A stretch of DNA of 64,000 bases, taken from the NCBI RefSeq assembly GCF_963855985.1, contig NC_087114.1, forward strand, positions 831,001-895,000. The letters are read 5' to 3'. This DNA is from Ostrinia nubilalis. Taxonomy: Eukaryota > Arthropoda > Insecta > Lepidoptera > Crambidae. The notes under the pieces were generated by a model. The model was given only the letters and a program-made list of their open reading frames with translations. It was not told the origin of the DNA and did no database searches. Numbering within the stretch: the first letter of the stretch is position 1; each line of letters begins with the position of its first letter. The position numbers and the translations under genes were made by a program. Below are positions 11,371 through 23,624 of this stretch, one piece after another.

Positions 11371-13060
11371 GACAATAAATTAAATTATGAGCCTATCTTA
11401 TGAGCAATTAGCAACTACCTGCCAATAATATTTTTCACGAAATCGCTTAAAAGCACGGAAATTTACTAAGGAAGGAAGATAAAACGCAATCATACTATCA
11501 CCTTCCCTGGAACGAATTCAAATGCACCCGCACTTGCTTCGTAGTCGCGCTATCGTACCGCAGCTTCTTTCGGCACCTTGTCTTCTCAGATAGAGGTGAT
11601 TTATTACCACCCAGGTTTTGTTACCGTCCACATAGCTTTGACTATGCTATCCCGCAAGAATATGGTGTGCCGTATGCTCCTAGCCACCACAATACAGTTA
11701 GGGCTCGAAGGATCCGTGCCCAGTCATGGTGCGATCGCTCGAGCAACCTTAAACTTCTGCACGAGTGCGAATAAAGTTCAGTGACCCAACTTAGCTACGG
11801 CGAGGTAGTTTATCAACTACTAGACTACAGCACAGTCTAGCGAGTCTCACGTCAAATGGCTTCTCTGTCCTCCTAATGCGGAGCTTTCACCTCGTTCTTC
11901 ACGCTGCATTAAAGCCGACGATGTAGCCCTGTAGACTTTCTGGGCCTGTTAAGATCTTAGAAGATGGGCAGCGTTACCTTTCCCTACGAGGGTGATGCCT
12001 TAGATGGGAGTCCTGTACAGAATTATGCTTTTGAGGGTGCCAGTATAGAGCTCCCGGCCTTTCTCCATAGCCTTCCGACATAGAGTTTTCGGACCTCCAA
12101 ATTAGGGAAGCAGCCATGAAAAAGCAAGCTGTCTTCCATATGCATGGCGACGAATTGGAAAAAGTGCGAGCTGCCACTGGTTATATACAGTTAAGGTCAC
12201 CGTATTTGCACTCACTACTTGGTGCCACTGGTGATTAACAGGATAACTCTTAGATATTTGATCTGGGCCTTAGTTTTGACAGTGGTGTGGGCGTCAGGTT
12301 AAGGTGTCAGGGATGCCTTTAAACATAATGCCGTCTGTTTCGCCCAGGCAAGCCACCTCGCTGTGATAGTTATTTATTTATGAGGATATTCATGTAATGA
12401 TGAAACTATCTGCATGACAGAAAATATGAAATATTGAAATATCCATGCCCTTGAAAAGGGTTCCATTTAGTACCCAGTTGTATTCAATGTTCCACAAGAT
12501 CGAACTCAAAAAAGAGCCATGTTGATCTTCGGACTCGATGCCATGCCGTCAAACCTGGCCGGCACTATTGACAAAGAAAATTTACCGGTTCTACAAGTAT
12601 TCTTCAGTCAAAAGACCCCTTAGATAAGGAAGAATCTTAAGGTATTGAGTGCCTCCAAAATGCAACTATCTGGGAAACGAGGCGCGACGCTGTTATACCT
12701 TGTCGAGCAGGACTATGGGCCTAGAGTGAGAGTTGCGGTCAGTAGTAGCTGAACTTTGTTCCCGTGTACAATTGCTTATGTGGCAGTTAATAAGTTAAAC
12801 AAATATATTACTCCGACGTAAAAGTTAGTAAGTACCACTTACGTCATTTGTAATTAGAAACTTTCCGTTGTATAAGTGAGTAAATGACAAATAATACACT
12901 TATTGTGACTATTTTTTGATAATTCTTCATGTTTTGATAAAATATACCTCATATAAAACTATTATACCAAATTTCATCAATGTATGATAAATAGAACGCG
13001 AGCTACACATGTTTAAACCTTCAAACCGCTCTCCTGTAAAATTGGCCGTTTTCAGATACG
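11371..13060. other. Decayed, moderately GC-rich sequence
   Basis: Composition resembles old coding or retroelement sequence (for example 11500-12350), yet every frame on both strands is interrupted. The minus-strand stretch 11974-12177 is the longest open piece and shows no motif. Probably a fossil transposable element; not identified. Confidence 0.35.
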
Positions 13061-13242
13061 TTTTTATACGTAGGGACCGTCGTTCTGATGTACATATTAC
13101 GAAGTTACGAAGTTCGCCGAGTCAACTTGTCTTCACTAAAATGCTACTTGTAAAGAAATAGAAAATCCTGTAAAAATTTTAAAAGAACAAATTGTAACGG
13201 TAAAAAATTAAACTTGCCTACTTACGGTAGGATTAATTAATT

Positions 13243-13385
13243 AGATAGGGCAGTCGCCCGGCAAACGAAAGGTCGTGGGTTCAATTCCCGTCTTAGGCAG
13301 TTCGATATTTTAAAGTTGTTTATTTAAAATTTAGTTTAAGAAGCGAGTAATCGCTAAGAAATTTAAAAAAACTTACGGTACTATC
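13243..13385 (+). repeat. tRNA-derived SINE (B box)
   Basis: GGTCGTGGGTTCAATTCCCG contains a polymerase III B box (GGGTTCAATTCCC, 13277-13289). The following GTCTTAGGCAGTTCGAT phrase recurs at about 19590 (GCCTTAGGCAGTTCGAT), marking a family tail. No tRNA fold or anticodon arm is present. Confidence 0.6.
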
Positions 13386-13669
13386 TGCAGAACTCCTGTT
13401 CCTACCAAAACCAAAGTAACCACGGATTCTTCTCAATACTTCGTTTTCTCCGAAACACATACTAATTTATTGCAAAAAAATAATTTATTTCAATTATCAG
13501 CAGTAAAACGCTCGGTATGCTATCCACCCACGAGTAAAATGAGCGTGAGTAGGATGATTTGAAATGAGATAACTACAACTACCTACATATTAAATAAATT
13601 GTACATAGTACCTACCTACCTACAGTTGCAGTAAGCTGTTGTTTATGGCACACAGCATCAATAGACATT

Positions 13670-14035
13670 AAGGACGCGCGCACACTTGTGACTTGAAGGT
13701 TTTCTTCACGAAGGTATTTAAAAGAATATTATTAAACAGTACTGTACCGTTATTCGAAGCCTTTATAATGAGAGTAGTGTCTGTCTTTTCCTGTTTGAGT
13801 ACTAGTTTTGACGTATAATCTGCCCACGTGACTTCCGTTCCGGTCCCCCCCCGCCTAAGCACGCCTCAATTAGCGACACTAGCGCCACCAATGGTAGCTC
13901 GAAACTAGGTTTCGATATTCTCGCCATTGGTGTTTTAGTTCCCGTTCGAGAGGGTCGTAGAATTAGCTCCGCTAGTTCGCGACCCATCTCACAGGTACTA
14001 GTCGTGACGTGATTCAGGTAAAATATTACCATCAT
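13670..14035 (-). repeat. Repeat 'C' copy (inverted relative to 23.4-24.5 kb)
   Basis: ATTCGAAGCCTTTATAATG, then a ...CACGTGACTTCCGTTCCGG... segment and CTAGCGCCACCAATGGTAGC are the reverse complement of the sequence on both sides of the hAT insertion at 23625-24299. It therefore shows the uninterrupted form of that element. Confidence 0.75.
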
Positions 14036-14423
14036 AATGTAAGTACTTCTAAATTATTATGTACTGGCTGAAAACTTATAAAAATTACTGTGATTACTTA
14101 TTTCGCAGTGTAATTTATTTTTACAACGGTGTTACCGTTCGGGGGTAGATTGCATTCAATCTAACTCAGTGTAATTTTTAATAATTATCTTTCTTCTCTA
14201 GTAATACTTGTACCTAACGGTATTCCGTTAGACGTGTTTTAAAAGTAACATTACTTTTTAGCAATGTTTGTTTCTAACGGTTTTTCGTTACATATGTTTT
14301 TAAGCTAACTTTTCTTCTTAGCAATGTTCGTACCTGACGGCGTGTTCCGTTAGATGTGTTTTAAAACTAACATTCCTTTTTAGCAATGTTTGTGCCTAAC
14401 GGTTTTCGTTAGATGTGTTTTAA

Positions 14424-15359
14424 CACTAGAGTGCTCGCGCCCCTAAATACTCCTAGAGTGCTCGCGCGGGTCACATATGTCACCCATTATGATATGGGTT
14501 TATTTTTTCTAATATTATTTAATACAAGTAAAACAATTTATAATATTAAACATAAACAATATTTCTTACTAAATAATTAAAAAAAAGTGAGTAATTCTTT
14601 CATGAACTCATGTTATACACCAAAATAAATACTTCAATATTTTCCAAATATTTTAGAGTCGACGAGACCAAAGTCGTTTAAATAGTCCTTGGACCCATTA
14701 TTTTGGCAAAAATATTACCTAATTAGAAAGTTAATCAATAGATTGATCTTATTCTGTGATATTTTGATCACAACTCGGGCACGATTTGATTTGATGATCT
14801 GGACAAAAACGCCTATTCCACTTGTTACATTTGCTTACGAGTGGTTCGATTTCTTGCTCTTGTGCGATAAACACATCGTCCTTTGCCACAGTACTGGCAA
14901 GTTTTGTGCTAGTTGGTGTTCTCGCAACCCCAGAAGAATCCTGGTTTTTAATTTTATAGGCCTAGGTGTATTATTACTACATTACTTACAATCTAAAACA
15001 ACTACTTTCTTGCATCAGTTTATGCTTATAAAACAATATAATTATTGTAAAAGTTTAAAAAATGGTTAAAAAGAATAACTTTGAACTTACATGAAAGTAA
15101 ACTTGATTTTAAACCGCGATGATAAGATCTCAAACAATTCCTCGAGTGCTCGCGCGGGGGACATGCGTCACCCAAACACTTTAAATGTTTTCTGCACTCA
15201 CATTGATGCGTCTAGCAAGATGGTGTTACTACTATCATGTGCGACAATACATGCTCGAGGAATACCTGAGAAGGTAGCACTGTAGCTCGATACCTTGAAA
15301 AAATATTTACAAATTTTACACCCTGGGTGACATATGTCACCCGCGCGAGCACTCTAGTG
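14424..15359. mobile_element. piggyBac-like element, TTAA target duplication
   Basis: Ends CACTAGAGTGCTCGCGC at left and its exact inverse at right. TTAA is duplicated at 14420-14423 and 15360-15363, and the surrounding tandem repeat resumes without loss. TTAA targeting is specific to piggyBac-type elements. A second subterminal copy of CTAGAGTGCTCGCGCGGGT follows the left end, and a third diverged copy (CGAGTGCTCGCGCGGG) lies at about 15141. At 936 bp it is internally deleted; see the transposase remnant on its minus strand. Confidence 0.9.
14749..14910 (-). pseudogene. Remnant of piggyBac transposase C-terminal cysteine-rich domain
   Basis: Read on the minus strand, one frame gives KTCQYCGKGRCVYRTRARN and, after a one-base shift at about 14835, CNKWNRRFCPDH then SCPSC and a stop at 14749-14751. 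Together this is the C-x2-C ... C-x2-x-x4-C-x2-H-x5-C-x2-C order of the zinc-binding tail of piggyBac transposases, with Trp where one Cys belongs. The DDD catalytic core is absent. It confirms the superfamily call made from the TTAA sites. Confidence 0.7.
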
Positions 15360-15465
15360 TTAAAACTAATATTCCTTTTTAGCAATGTTCATTCCTAACG
15401 GTATAACACTCCTTTTTAGCTGTGTTTGTTCCTAAGGGTTTTCCGTTAGATGTCTTTATTTTTAA

Positions 15466-16185
15466 AAGGAAAGAGGAAATATTATGTCCACGTGCAGAAG
15501 AGGAGCAAGAGTTGGCGTAGAGGTCAAATCAAAGGATGGTGTGGTGTAATGTGATAGTCGCAAGATGTGATTGCTTGCTACAATAAGCTGTAAGTACCAA
15601 CTTACCAATACCATTTCAGACATACGAATTCCATCGGACGGATTGTGTTGATTTATAAATCAACAAAATAAATAAACGGTAAACTACCGTTATCAATATG
15701 CATCCGGGGAAAGTATGAAAACTTCCACTAGGTAGGGTAGCGTACCGACGTACCTACCCTACCGCCATTATGGAAGTCTAACGCATGGCTTATAACCCAA
15801 GAGTGAAGTGTGCAGTTTGTCCTATTAGGATACGGTACGTAGGTATAATAATACCTTTGTGGTTTTCTTAAACTATGATTTCAGGAAAACGCTATGCTGT
15901 TACTGTGTAGATAAACAGTGAGTCTGTGTAATAAACGGTGAAGGAGATACGCAGTTTATTTGATGCTAGCGGCGTCTGGAAAATTTTTCGGCAGCAATAC
16001 GATCGCAACTCTGCTCCGCAGATCGATCTGAGATTTCGTCTTATGCTAAATACCTACAGTGGAAAACTCAAACTGGCTACTCGGCAAGCTAGATGGCAGT
16101 GTAACCAAAGCGCAGCAGCATAATCCTGTAGCGAGGGTAAGTTCTCTTGGAGCAAACAGGGAAAAACCAGGAGCCAGAACCTTTT
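15466..16185. other. No gene seen
   Basis: AKR intron. A short inverted motif TAGGGTAGCGTACCGACGTACC lies near 15735. Otherwise no feature. Confidence 0.4.
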
Positions 16186-16680
16186 CTCCCTCATCCCACC
16201 GGGATAGGAGAAAACTCAAACACTCAAGGAGTTTCATATTGAGCCAGGCAACGCCGCTCATTTTTATCTATGCCGAGAGGTCTTAGTAGGGCATTGGTCC
16301 AAACCCTCTTGTTATCCCTCATCCCACTGGGATAGGAGATTACCCAAAGAGAATCGGACTCAAATCATTACATTTCGAGCCGAGCAACCTCGCTCATTTT
16401 TATTTACGTCGAGAGGTCTTAGGGCATCGCTCTAAACCCTCATGTTATCCCTCATCCCACTGGGATAGGAGATTACCCAAAGAGAACCGGACTCAAATCA
16501 CTACATTTCGAGCCGAGCAACCTCGCTCATTTTTATTTACGTCGAGAGATCTTAGGGCATCGCTCTAAACTGTCATGTTATCCCTCATCCCTCTGGGATA
16601 GGAGATTACCCAAAGAGAATCGGACTCAGATCATTACATTTCGAGCCAAGCAACCTCGCTCGTTTGTATTTGCGGTTCAA
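16186..16680. repeat. Tandem repeat of about 130 bp, four units
   Basis: The anchor CCCTCATCCCACTGGGATAG starts at 16188, 16316, 16449 and 16582 (periods 128, 133, 133). Each unit also has AGAGAATCGGACTCAAATCA and GAGCAACCTCGCTCATTTTT. The second to fourth units are most alike; the first is diverged. Confidence 0.9.
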
Positions 16681-17105
16681 AGCATGAGGGCATCGTCCTA
16701 AACTAAATCCTCATAATTTTGAAGAGTTATAGAACCCAAACGCCTTATTCCACGGCAAACGAAAATAAGTAAAGTTGCCGGGTAGACATGAGGGCTTCGC
16801 CCTAAATCCGCATAACTATAAAAGGTTCTGAAATTCTATTTTGCACGGCAAAATTAAAGTGATGTTGCCGGGAGGACATGAGGGCATCGCCCCAAATCCT
16901 CATAATTTTCAAGGGTTATGGAACCCTAATTAAAATGCTTTATTTCATGACAAAAGTAAGCTATTTAAGACCTGCCATGGGTAAAAGGTGGAGACAGAGA
17001 TCATGAGATTACGCAAAAATGACTCGATTCGTGTCAGTTTGGCTTATTTCATTACTGCCGAGATGATACAAGGGCATCGCCCTAAACCTTCAGAATCTTG
17101 AAGGA
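16681..17105. repeat. Second, related tandem repeat
   Basis: Units with GACATGAGGGCATCGCCC, AATCCTCATAATTTT and GGCAAA...AAAGTTGCCGGG begin at about 16683, 16787, 16875 and (partial) 17065. Spacing is irregular. The GAGGGCATCG phrase is shared with the preceding array (TTAGGGCATCG), suggesting that one arose from the other. Confidence 0.75.
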
Positions 17106-17999
17106 TGTTAATTAATCGGGGCCGCAGCTATGCGCTCTGAATTTTTGGTACCGAACAGTTAACGCCTGGAGAAATTAAATAAACTTAAGCCTTTATGCAG
17201 CCTCTGCATAGTAAAGTTCTGTACCCCCAGTGAAAAGGGATCTAACTCGACTTAGATCAAAATTGACTTTATAACATAATGTGAATCTCTGAAAAATTAG
17301 CTATTTTTGTATCTAATCGGTATGTTTCTACGACGTATAGAAAAGAAAATAATTTTGTGCCAAATGATACAAGTAAGGCTTTGTGAACCAATTTTGAGTT
17401 TTCTTTCGTGTATATTGATACATGTCTACTTTTAACAAAGTGTACCGGAGGCTTCTTTCACTTTTTTATTGTGTCAAGAGGTATGACTCGTGTTACTACT
17501 TTTTACACGATTGAAGTTGTTCAGATTGAGTTTGTGATTAACAATATAAGATGACTCATATTAATATACACAAAAAAAACTATGTATTGTTGGTTGGTGA
17601 AAAAGAATGTAACTTAATTTAAAGCACAAAAAGTGAAAGACAAAAGATTATTTATTTTGTGTATAATGATTCAATTAGACTAATACCATTAACCACAAAA
17701 CTTTCGTACATGTGTAAAATGTTATAAGTTACTTAGATCAAAAACATTTGAAAATCGCAACTAATAATGTGGTTAATTATTGGTGTAAAATGATATCACT
17801 TAGCCCAAACGTCAGACTAAAGGAAAAAATAATGTCGTAGTTTTGAAATCAAAGAATTTTAGTTAATAGTTTTAATAAATAATGGTGAATATCTACTAGT
17901 AAAACATATAATTGAATTCATAGTGCCTAACGTTGTCAATAAAAGTACTTAATAAGTGCATTATCGAATTTACAAGAGCTCCAACTACCAGAACTCTTT

Positions 18000-19450
18000 A
18001 TAAACACAACTCATCACCTTTGACAACAAATCGAACTGGGCGAGTCATGTCGAGAACAAAATAAAAATGGCCTATATAGCATTCCATCAGTGCAAGAGAC
18101 TCATTGGTAGTAGATGAGGTCTCAACCCAAAGATAACACTTTGGCTCTACACGTCGGTTATATGGCCCTCTTACACATATTATTATGGATCACTTGTGTG
18201 GTGGCACAGAACACAACTATCCACAGCAAGATCAAAACTCCAAAGCCTGCAACGCCTAGTAAGCATAGCGGCCACTAGTTGTATAGAACCACTCCATCGA
18301 CATCACTTGAGTACCTTCTGAATCTTAGATCTTTAGACCTCTTCATTCAGAAGGAAGCGCAAGCAGCCGCTCTAAGACTTAAAGGTAAGAACGGCATATA
18401 GAAGCAAAACAAGGAGACAGGATATTCCACGATCCTGCACAAAACCCTAATAAAAGAAATACCTCTCACCGAGGCACCCATCGACAGAATTCCCTGTGTT
18501 CACATCTTCGACTGGAGATATAATATCCAGCTTACAGCGGAAACGCAAGATTGCTCTGGAATCAATGAAGTTAGGATATACACTGACGGCTCCAAAACCC
18601 AAAAAGGTACGGGAGCTGGTGTCTTCTCGAATTACCTAAATATACTAAGAATATCAACATCACTAGATAAACACAATACAATTTTCCAAGCAGAATGCAA
18701 TCAGAGCAGCACAGGCGGTTGCAACCATAGACATCCGAGGTCTGAATATAAAAATAATCTCAGATAGTGCAAGCAATACAAAGCAACTTAATATACTACA
18801 TTATAATACTTATATTGGAATGCCATGACGCGCTCCTAAGTCATTGCAGACGCAAATGGACTGCACTCCTGAAGTGGATCAAAGGGCACAGTAACTCCTT
18901 GAGCAACGACGCAGCAGATGAACTGGACAGAAGGGGATCGTACACGACGGTATTTGGTCCGGAACAATTATAATGCCGATACCATAAGCACAGATAAAAA
19001 TAGAAAAATAACACCACACAGAATGGAAAGATTGTGAAAGATGCAGGCAAACAAAAGATACAGTTGTGGATATGTCGAAAAATTTCTCCCGCAGCCTCAT
19101 AAGACTAAACAGGGACAACATCCGCAAGGTCCTAAATGTAATAACAGGTATGTTAAACAAACACCTACACAATATAGCTGTTACAGACAGCCTACTGTGC
19201 AGAAGATGCATGGAGGTAGAAGAAAAACCGCAGCACGTGCACAAGGAGTGCACAAGCGTAGCACATCAACAGGCTCAAATTCTCCAATCACCAGGGTCGC
19301 TGCAGAAGGCCTGTAGCGACCTAGATAGGCTGCTGCTACCTGGGGGGGATCTGGAGCGGTTGGAATAGGAAGATAAACTACAAATAGCGCACAATGGTCT
19401 AATCAAGAGGCTAAGTGCAATATTCGATTGCCCTGAAAAACTAACTACGA
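18000..19450 (+). pseudogene. Decayed R1/Loa-like LINE: reverse transcriptase end and RNase H
   Basis: Interrupted frames read FDNKSNWASHVENKIKMA, ITLWLYTSVIWPSYTYYYG and SKLQSLQRLVSIA (thumb region after the reverse transcriptase), then IYTDGSKTQKGTGAGVFS, a TIDIRGLNIKIISDSAS segment, WIKGHSNSLSNDAADELDR (RNase H) and LCRRCMEVEEKPQHV (C-terminal knuckle). Several stops and frameshifts make it non-functional. It is a different family from the LINE at 1-1037. Confidence 0.8.
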
Positions 19451-19599
19451 AAGTCCTTATGTCCTTATGAATGGTTACTATGTATAAAGTAAATAATTAT
19501 GTAAATGGCATGTGTTGCTGAACTTTATCTGCTTAGCTCGCAAGTATAACATGTCTTGTTAATTCATGTCTCTATTGATTTAAGAAGATTCCCGCCTTA

Positions 19600-19800
19600 G
19601 GCAGTTCGATTTTTTCAAGTTATTTATGATCTAAGAAGAGGCTGACAAGGGTGGCTAAATTTCTTGCGCTGCTTCTTCTCAGCACTGGCCCATTTATGTC
19701 CCAAAAGAATTGTAGGGTTCAAGTAATACTAGGACGTGTTAAAGGGCTTTTTAAAAGCCTCTTTGTTGAAAACAAATGCATTTTATGACTTTACTTTTAT
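19600..19800 (+). repeat. LINE 3' UTR fragment (CTGCTTCTTCTCAGCAC family)
   Basis: CTTGCGCTGCTTCTTCTCAG CACTGGCCCATTTATGTCCC and AGGACGTGTTAAAGGGCTTT TTAAAAGCC, ending in ATGACTTTACTTTTAT. The same 3' end recurs at about 27925, 28920/30055, 39940, 48220 and 50645. Confidence 0.7.
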
Positions 19801-19854
19801 ATTATCCTTCTGTAGCCAAAAGGCAATCAATATAGCTTGACATCATCATCTCTG

Positions 19855-19960
19855 GTCCAGGGTTTGATTCCTAATAGGGTAATTGTAGAAAACAAACTTT
19901 TCTATGTCTCCTGTCTAATTAGTTGATGTGAAACCATTGTTGTTTCTGGTCTTTACTACA
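19855..19960 (+). repeat. Probable SINE fragment
   Basis: GGTCCAGGGTTTGATTCCTA is B-box-like and is followed by TGTCTCCTGTCTAATTAGTT. Weak, but similar to tRNA-derived SINE bodies. Confidence 0.4.
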
Positions 19961-20703
19961 CAATTGCTTCAGCTATACTTACTTTAAAATAGGAGATAAT
20001 GTATGTGATTTAGGCCGATATCATTCATGGTATATGGTGTAATAATTAATAAAATAGTAGTTTCAGATCAGAATAAACATTTAAGGAGTAAATAATTAGA
20101 ATTCAGTCTCAAATTCTAGCCTTATTCCTTTACAGTCGCCACTTGTATCACTTTACACATAATTATTAGGATACTTAGATCGCTATTATGTTAGTTAGAT
20201 CAGTTTACACATTTTTTTCTCACCAAAAAATTGGTGTATATTGATATAAGTTAAAATTTTTCGACGATTTACCCTAAATAACCTGAAAAAATGATTCCTC
20301 ATAGTGTAATTACTTATGTTTGTTTTACAACTTTTTCTAAAATTGAAGAAACAAAAAATTATCAACAGAAATGGCGGAAAATGTATCACTTTACACTTGA
20401 TAGCGTGTGGTCAATTCAGTGTGGTGTAAAATGATTTATGTTCCATTACATCACTTTGCACGAATGTAAAGTTGTCGTGCATGGTGATATAACTGTGTTT
20501 TTATTTAATTACGAAAAAACCACATGCTATATTTCCCAAACTGGCACACTGCCTAATTATATCTAACATTACCTTTCACCTAAAAAATATTTCACCAAGT
20601 TATCTCTAATAGCGATGAAGCAGGATTTTTTTTAACTTCAAATGCGATTTCCCAAAAATCACCATTTTCGACTTAACTCCCTTTTCACTGGGGGTACAGA
20701 GTT

Positions 20704-23355
20704 ACAACTATTGCCCTGATAGTCTTTTAAATAAGGTTATACATCCATAGACGCTGGGCGGGTACCACAAAGTACTGAATACTAAAATAAGTATTTTTCT
20801 GCCTATACATACCTATAGTAAACCGACAGACTCATGCAAATGTTCTGACGGCAATTGATTCGCACAGAAAGAGTCGCGACATTCGCGCCCTTACCTATTG
20901 GACGACTTCATTCTGGGGTAACTCAGGACCCATCCTTGCTTCGGGGTCAGATATAACCCATGCCCCTATTGTAATAAAAGCATACAAGTCTGGATAATAA
21001 ACACAATGAAGTCGGTCCTTACCTATATAAAATAAATAAACAAAATAATAACAGTCTTACAAACTAGTAACAGTAAAAGGTGAACTCCATAAATACAAAA
21101 TGGTCTAACCGAGTCTCGGTTACCAAAAACATGCAGATCAAGTCACGTAACGTTACAAATCCTAAAGCATTGGCTATTTTCATGTTATAACACTACAATT
21201 CATGATTTGCGTGAGGCAAAGAGCATTTTAACCGCCAACTTGAGGCGCTCATGGCACCCAATACCAAGTACTTATGATCCACAATAACCAAAAGTATGAA
21301 GCTTATCTGAGCTTAAAACAAATTGGACACGCTGCATGGTAACGCATTTCGCAATTGAATTTCACTGTACAACGAAAACAGTGACTTTAGTAAACCGTAC
21401 TTACTAAATATATATTAAACCGCGCAGGTTTACCTACTACAATTTGTTATTTTCTCATTTACACAAGCCATTACATTCGTTGGAGAAAAGATTGCATACC
21501 AAAAGTCACACAAGTCTTCAGTCTCTTAACTGAACTTTCCGTGTGCCCTATTATAGTGTCAATGACTACGTCTAGTCTACTTAATTTAAGTAAATAAATA
21601 TAATTTATTATTAGTGTCATAATATGACACCATGTCATATTGCTAATTCGACCTTTTGTGCACCTCTGTGGTACAATAAAAATTGTCGTATGAATATGAA
21701 CGAGTTTTACGAAGAATTAAGGGAATAAATAAAAACCTTCAGTCCAAGAAAGTAATTTAACTCTGATTTTTCCAATTATCACTGTGACCTTAGGGTCACA
21801 CAGAAGTACATAAACATGGTTGGAATTAATTTTGGATAATTGTGCCGCACTCTTAAGCTCTTTGCTTGGGGCCGAAAGTCCTTCGCCTACCTACATGGTA
21901 CAATTTACAAAATTCGTATTTGATGTGATTTAAATCCATCAATTATTATACTGTAACGAAGGTAGTCACAAGCAAAATGTTGTGGCACAAACAACTGTTT
22001 ACGAGTTAGCTTGTTTTAAGTACAACAGCCTCGTGAAATATTCTAATACCTACCCGACTCGCTAGGTCAATAAAGTAATTTGTCTCTGCTGACTATTGTC
22101 ACAAAAATTAGTACTTACCTACCTACAGGCAACTTAGGTATGTACACTTCAATGAATCATGAGTGACATTGGCGATGATATAAAACTTTGTGTTACACAA
22201 ACATCATTACACAAATATTTTTACATAAATATTATTACATCGTGCAAATGAGCGATCGTCCAACGGCATTCAGGGTGATGAAAATAAATCATTCGAACCG
22301 ATGCCCACCCTAAGGGCCTTGATGAAACCTGATAAGGTTTAGATCGGCTACGAAACTATCATTTAATTCTAGCTATGCTTGCGACTTCGTCTGCATAACT
22401 TTTCCCGCTTTCGCAACATTCTTATTGATGCTCCGCTACTATTGGTTGTAGAATGATGTAATTATGATTTTATAGCATTCGTGGTTAAAGGACTCCAACA
22501 CAAAGATAATTTTTGTGTTGATGCAAATAAACTCTTCTTCAGCCCTATAACATTATTATCATAATTGCAATTACAATAATACATAATTACATATTAAGAT
22601 TGCTCTGAATTAAGCTGGTTGACTAACCGTCAATAAGCTGATCTAGCTAACAAGTTATCACTGTTAGCCCTAAAGATAATGGTCGCACAGTCCTACCACA
22701 GCACCGACGTTGGTAAACCGCAAAGTTTACTAACTTTGTACTAGGAAAGTTTGTATCATTATAAATTTTATCAATTCCGACTCAAACTTCGCTATCCCTA
22801 GCGAACAGCGATAACGCGGAATACTCAGACAATACAAAAGTATCGTACCTATACATAGCCGGCTAGCTATTGTCACCTATTCATTACACCGTCCACCTAG
22901 GCTACGGTCCTGTAAAGGTTTATAAATATTAAAATCTGATCTGATACCTAAATGTGGTAAATGTTGGAGATCATCAAACGCCCGCTATCGGCAAGCGACC
23001 TTAACTATACCAGTGAATATTCTTATCCATACCTAATAATTATTCACTCTTACCGAAGCTTACATATTTCATCCAATGGTCTGATAATGTGAGTGAAGGT
23101 GAACGTAGCTTTTGAGCCTTTTACATGACGTAAAGTAACCGATAGTTCATTATTACGTAGTTAATAAACGATCCATTAAACGTGAATTTACGGAGATGCA
23201 GATGCAGTGGTTGCATTCTGTAAAATATTTTAATGTACCTGCACACAGTACATTACCACTCGGTAGACAGATAAGCGTATCCACCTAAATATTCAACAAT
23301 TTTATTTAGGTTCTAACTAATTCATAACATTTCTCACTGATCAATGTCCTATTCT
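20704..23355. other. Featureless part of the long AKR intron
   Basis: About 2.6 kb with no recognised element end, tandem repeat or exon on either strand. CGGGTAACTC-like matches and short direct repeats looked random. Confidence 0.4.
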
Positions 23356-23624
23356 TAAATTGATCACATTGGCGATTACACAGCGCCACCAGGAGATAAT
23401 AGACACGTCTCTCATTATAAAGGCTTCGAATAACAGTACAGTACTGTTTAATAGCGACGTTTTACCTGAAAATAAAACGTTTATTAAACATACTTACCTT
23501 ATTCGAAGCCTACTTTTTAAATCTACCTGGTGTCATAAAACACAATGGCGAGAATATCGAAACCTAGTTTCGAGCTACCATTGGTGGCGCTAGTGTCGCT
23601 AATTGAGGCGTGCTTAGGCGGGGG

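Larger units (their letters stand above)
9974..13083. mobile_element. Candidate 3.1-kb DNA element with 16-bp inverted ends
   Basis: CGACGGTCCCTACGTA near 9982-9997 is matched exactly by TACGTAGGGACCGTCG near 13068-13083. Homology does not extend further and no target duplication was found. The interior holds a copy of repeat A and long sequence with no intact frame (11.4-12.8 kb), so any transposase would be badly decayed. A chance match of two unrelated sites is possible. Confidence 0.35.
14196..15465. repeat. 62-bp tandem repeat array, interrupted by a transposon
   Basis: Units of about 60-63 bp carry GCAATGTTTGT.CCTAACGG, TTTTCCGTTAGATGTGTTTT and AACTAACATTCCTTTTTA. The GCAATGTT anchor falls at 14261, 14321 and 14383, and again at 15382 after the insertion, with a decayed unit at 15419. 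The first unit (about 14200) and the last are diverged. This is a small satellite-like array, not coding. Confidence 0.85.
17219..20699. mobile_element. 3.5-kb DNA transposon with 22-bp inverted ends, superfamily unknown
   Basis: CTGTACCCCCAGTGAAAAGG GA starts at 17219 and its exact inverse ends at 20699. AGTT flanks both ends and may be a 4-bp target duplication. Subterminal sequence on both sides repeats variants of ATCA.TTTACAC (for example about 20150, 20385 and 20450). No transposase frame was recognised; instead the middle carries a decayed LINE (18000-19450). A 4-bp duplication would suit Sola-type elements, but that is only a guess. Confidence 0.65.

Noticed and set aside
13243..13320. 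Possible tRNA gene
   Set aside because: Only a B box is present; no anticodon arm or acceptor pairing, and the tail recurs as a repeat.
14689..15069. 126-codon plus-strand open frame inside the piggyBac-like element
   Set aside because: It is the reverse shadow of the decayed transposase tail, whose cysteine pattern is on the minus strand.
14196..17105. CRISPR-like regular repeats
   Set aside because: Units are contiguous 62-133-bp tandem repeats without unique spacers, in a eukaryotic intron.
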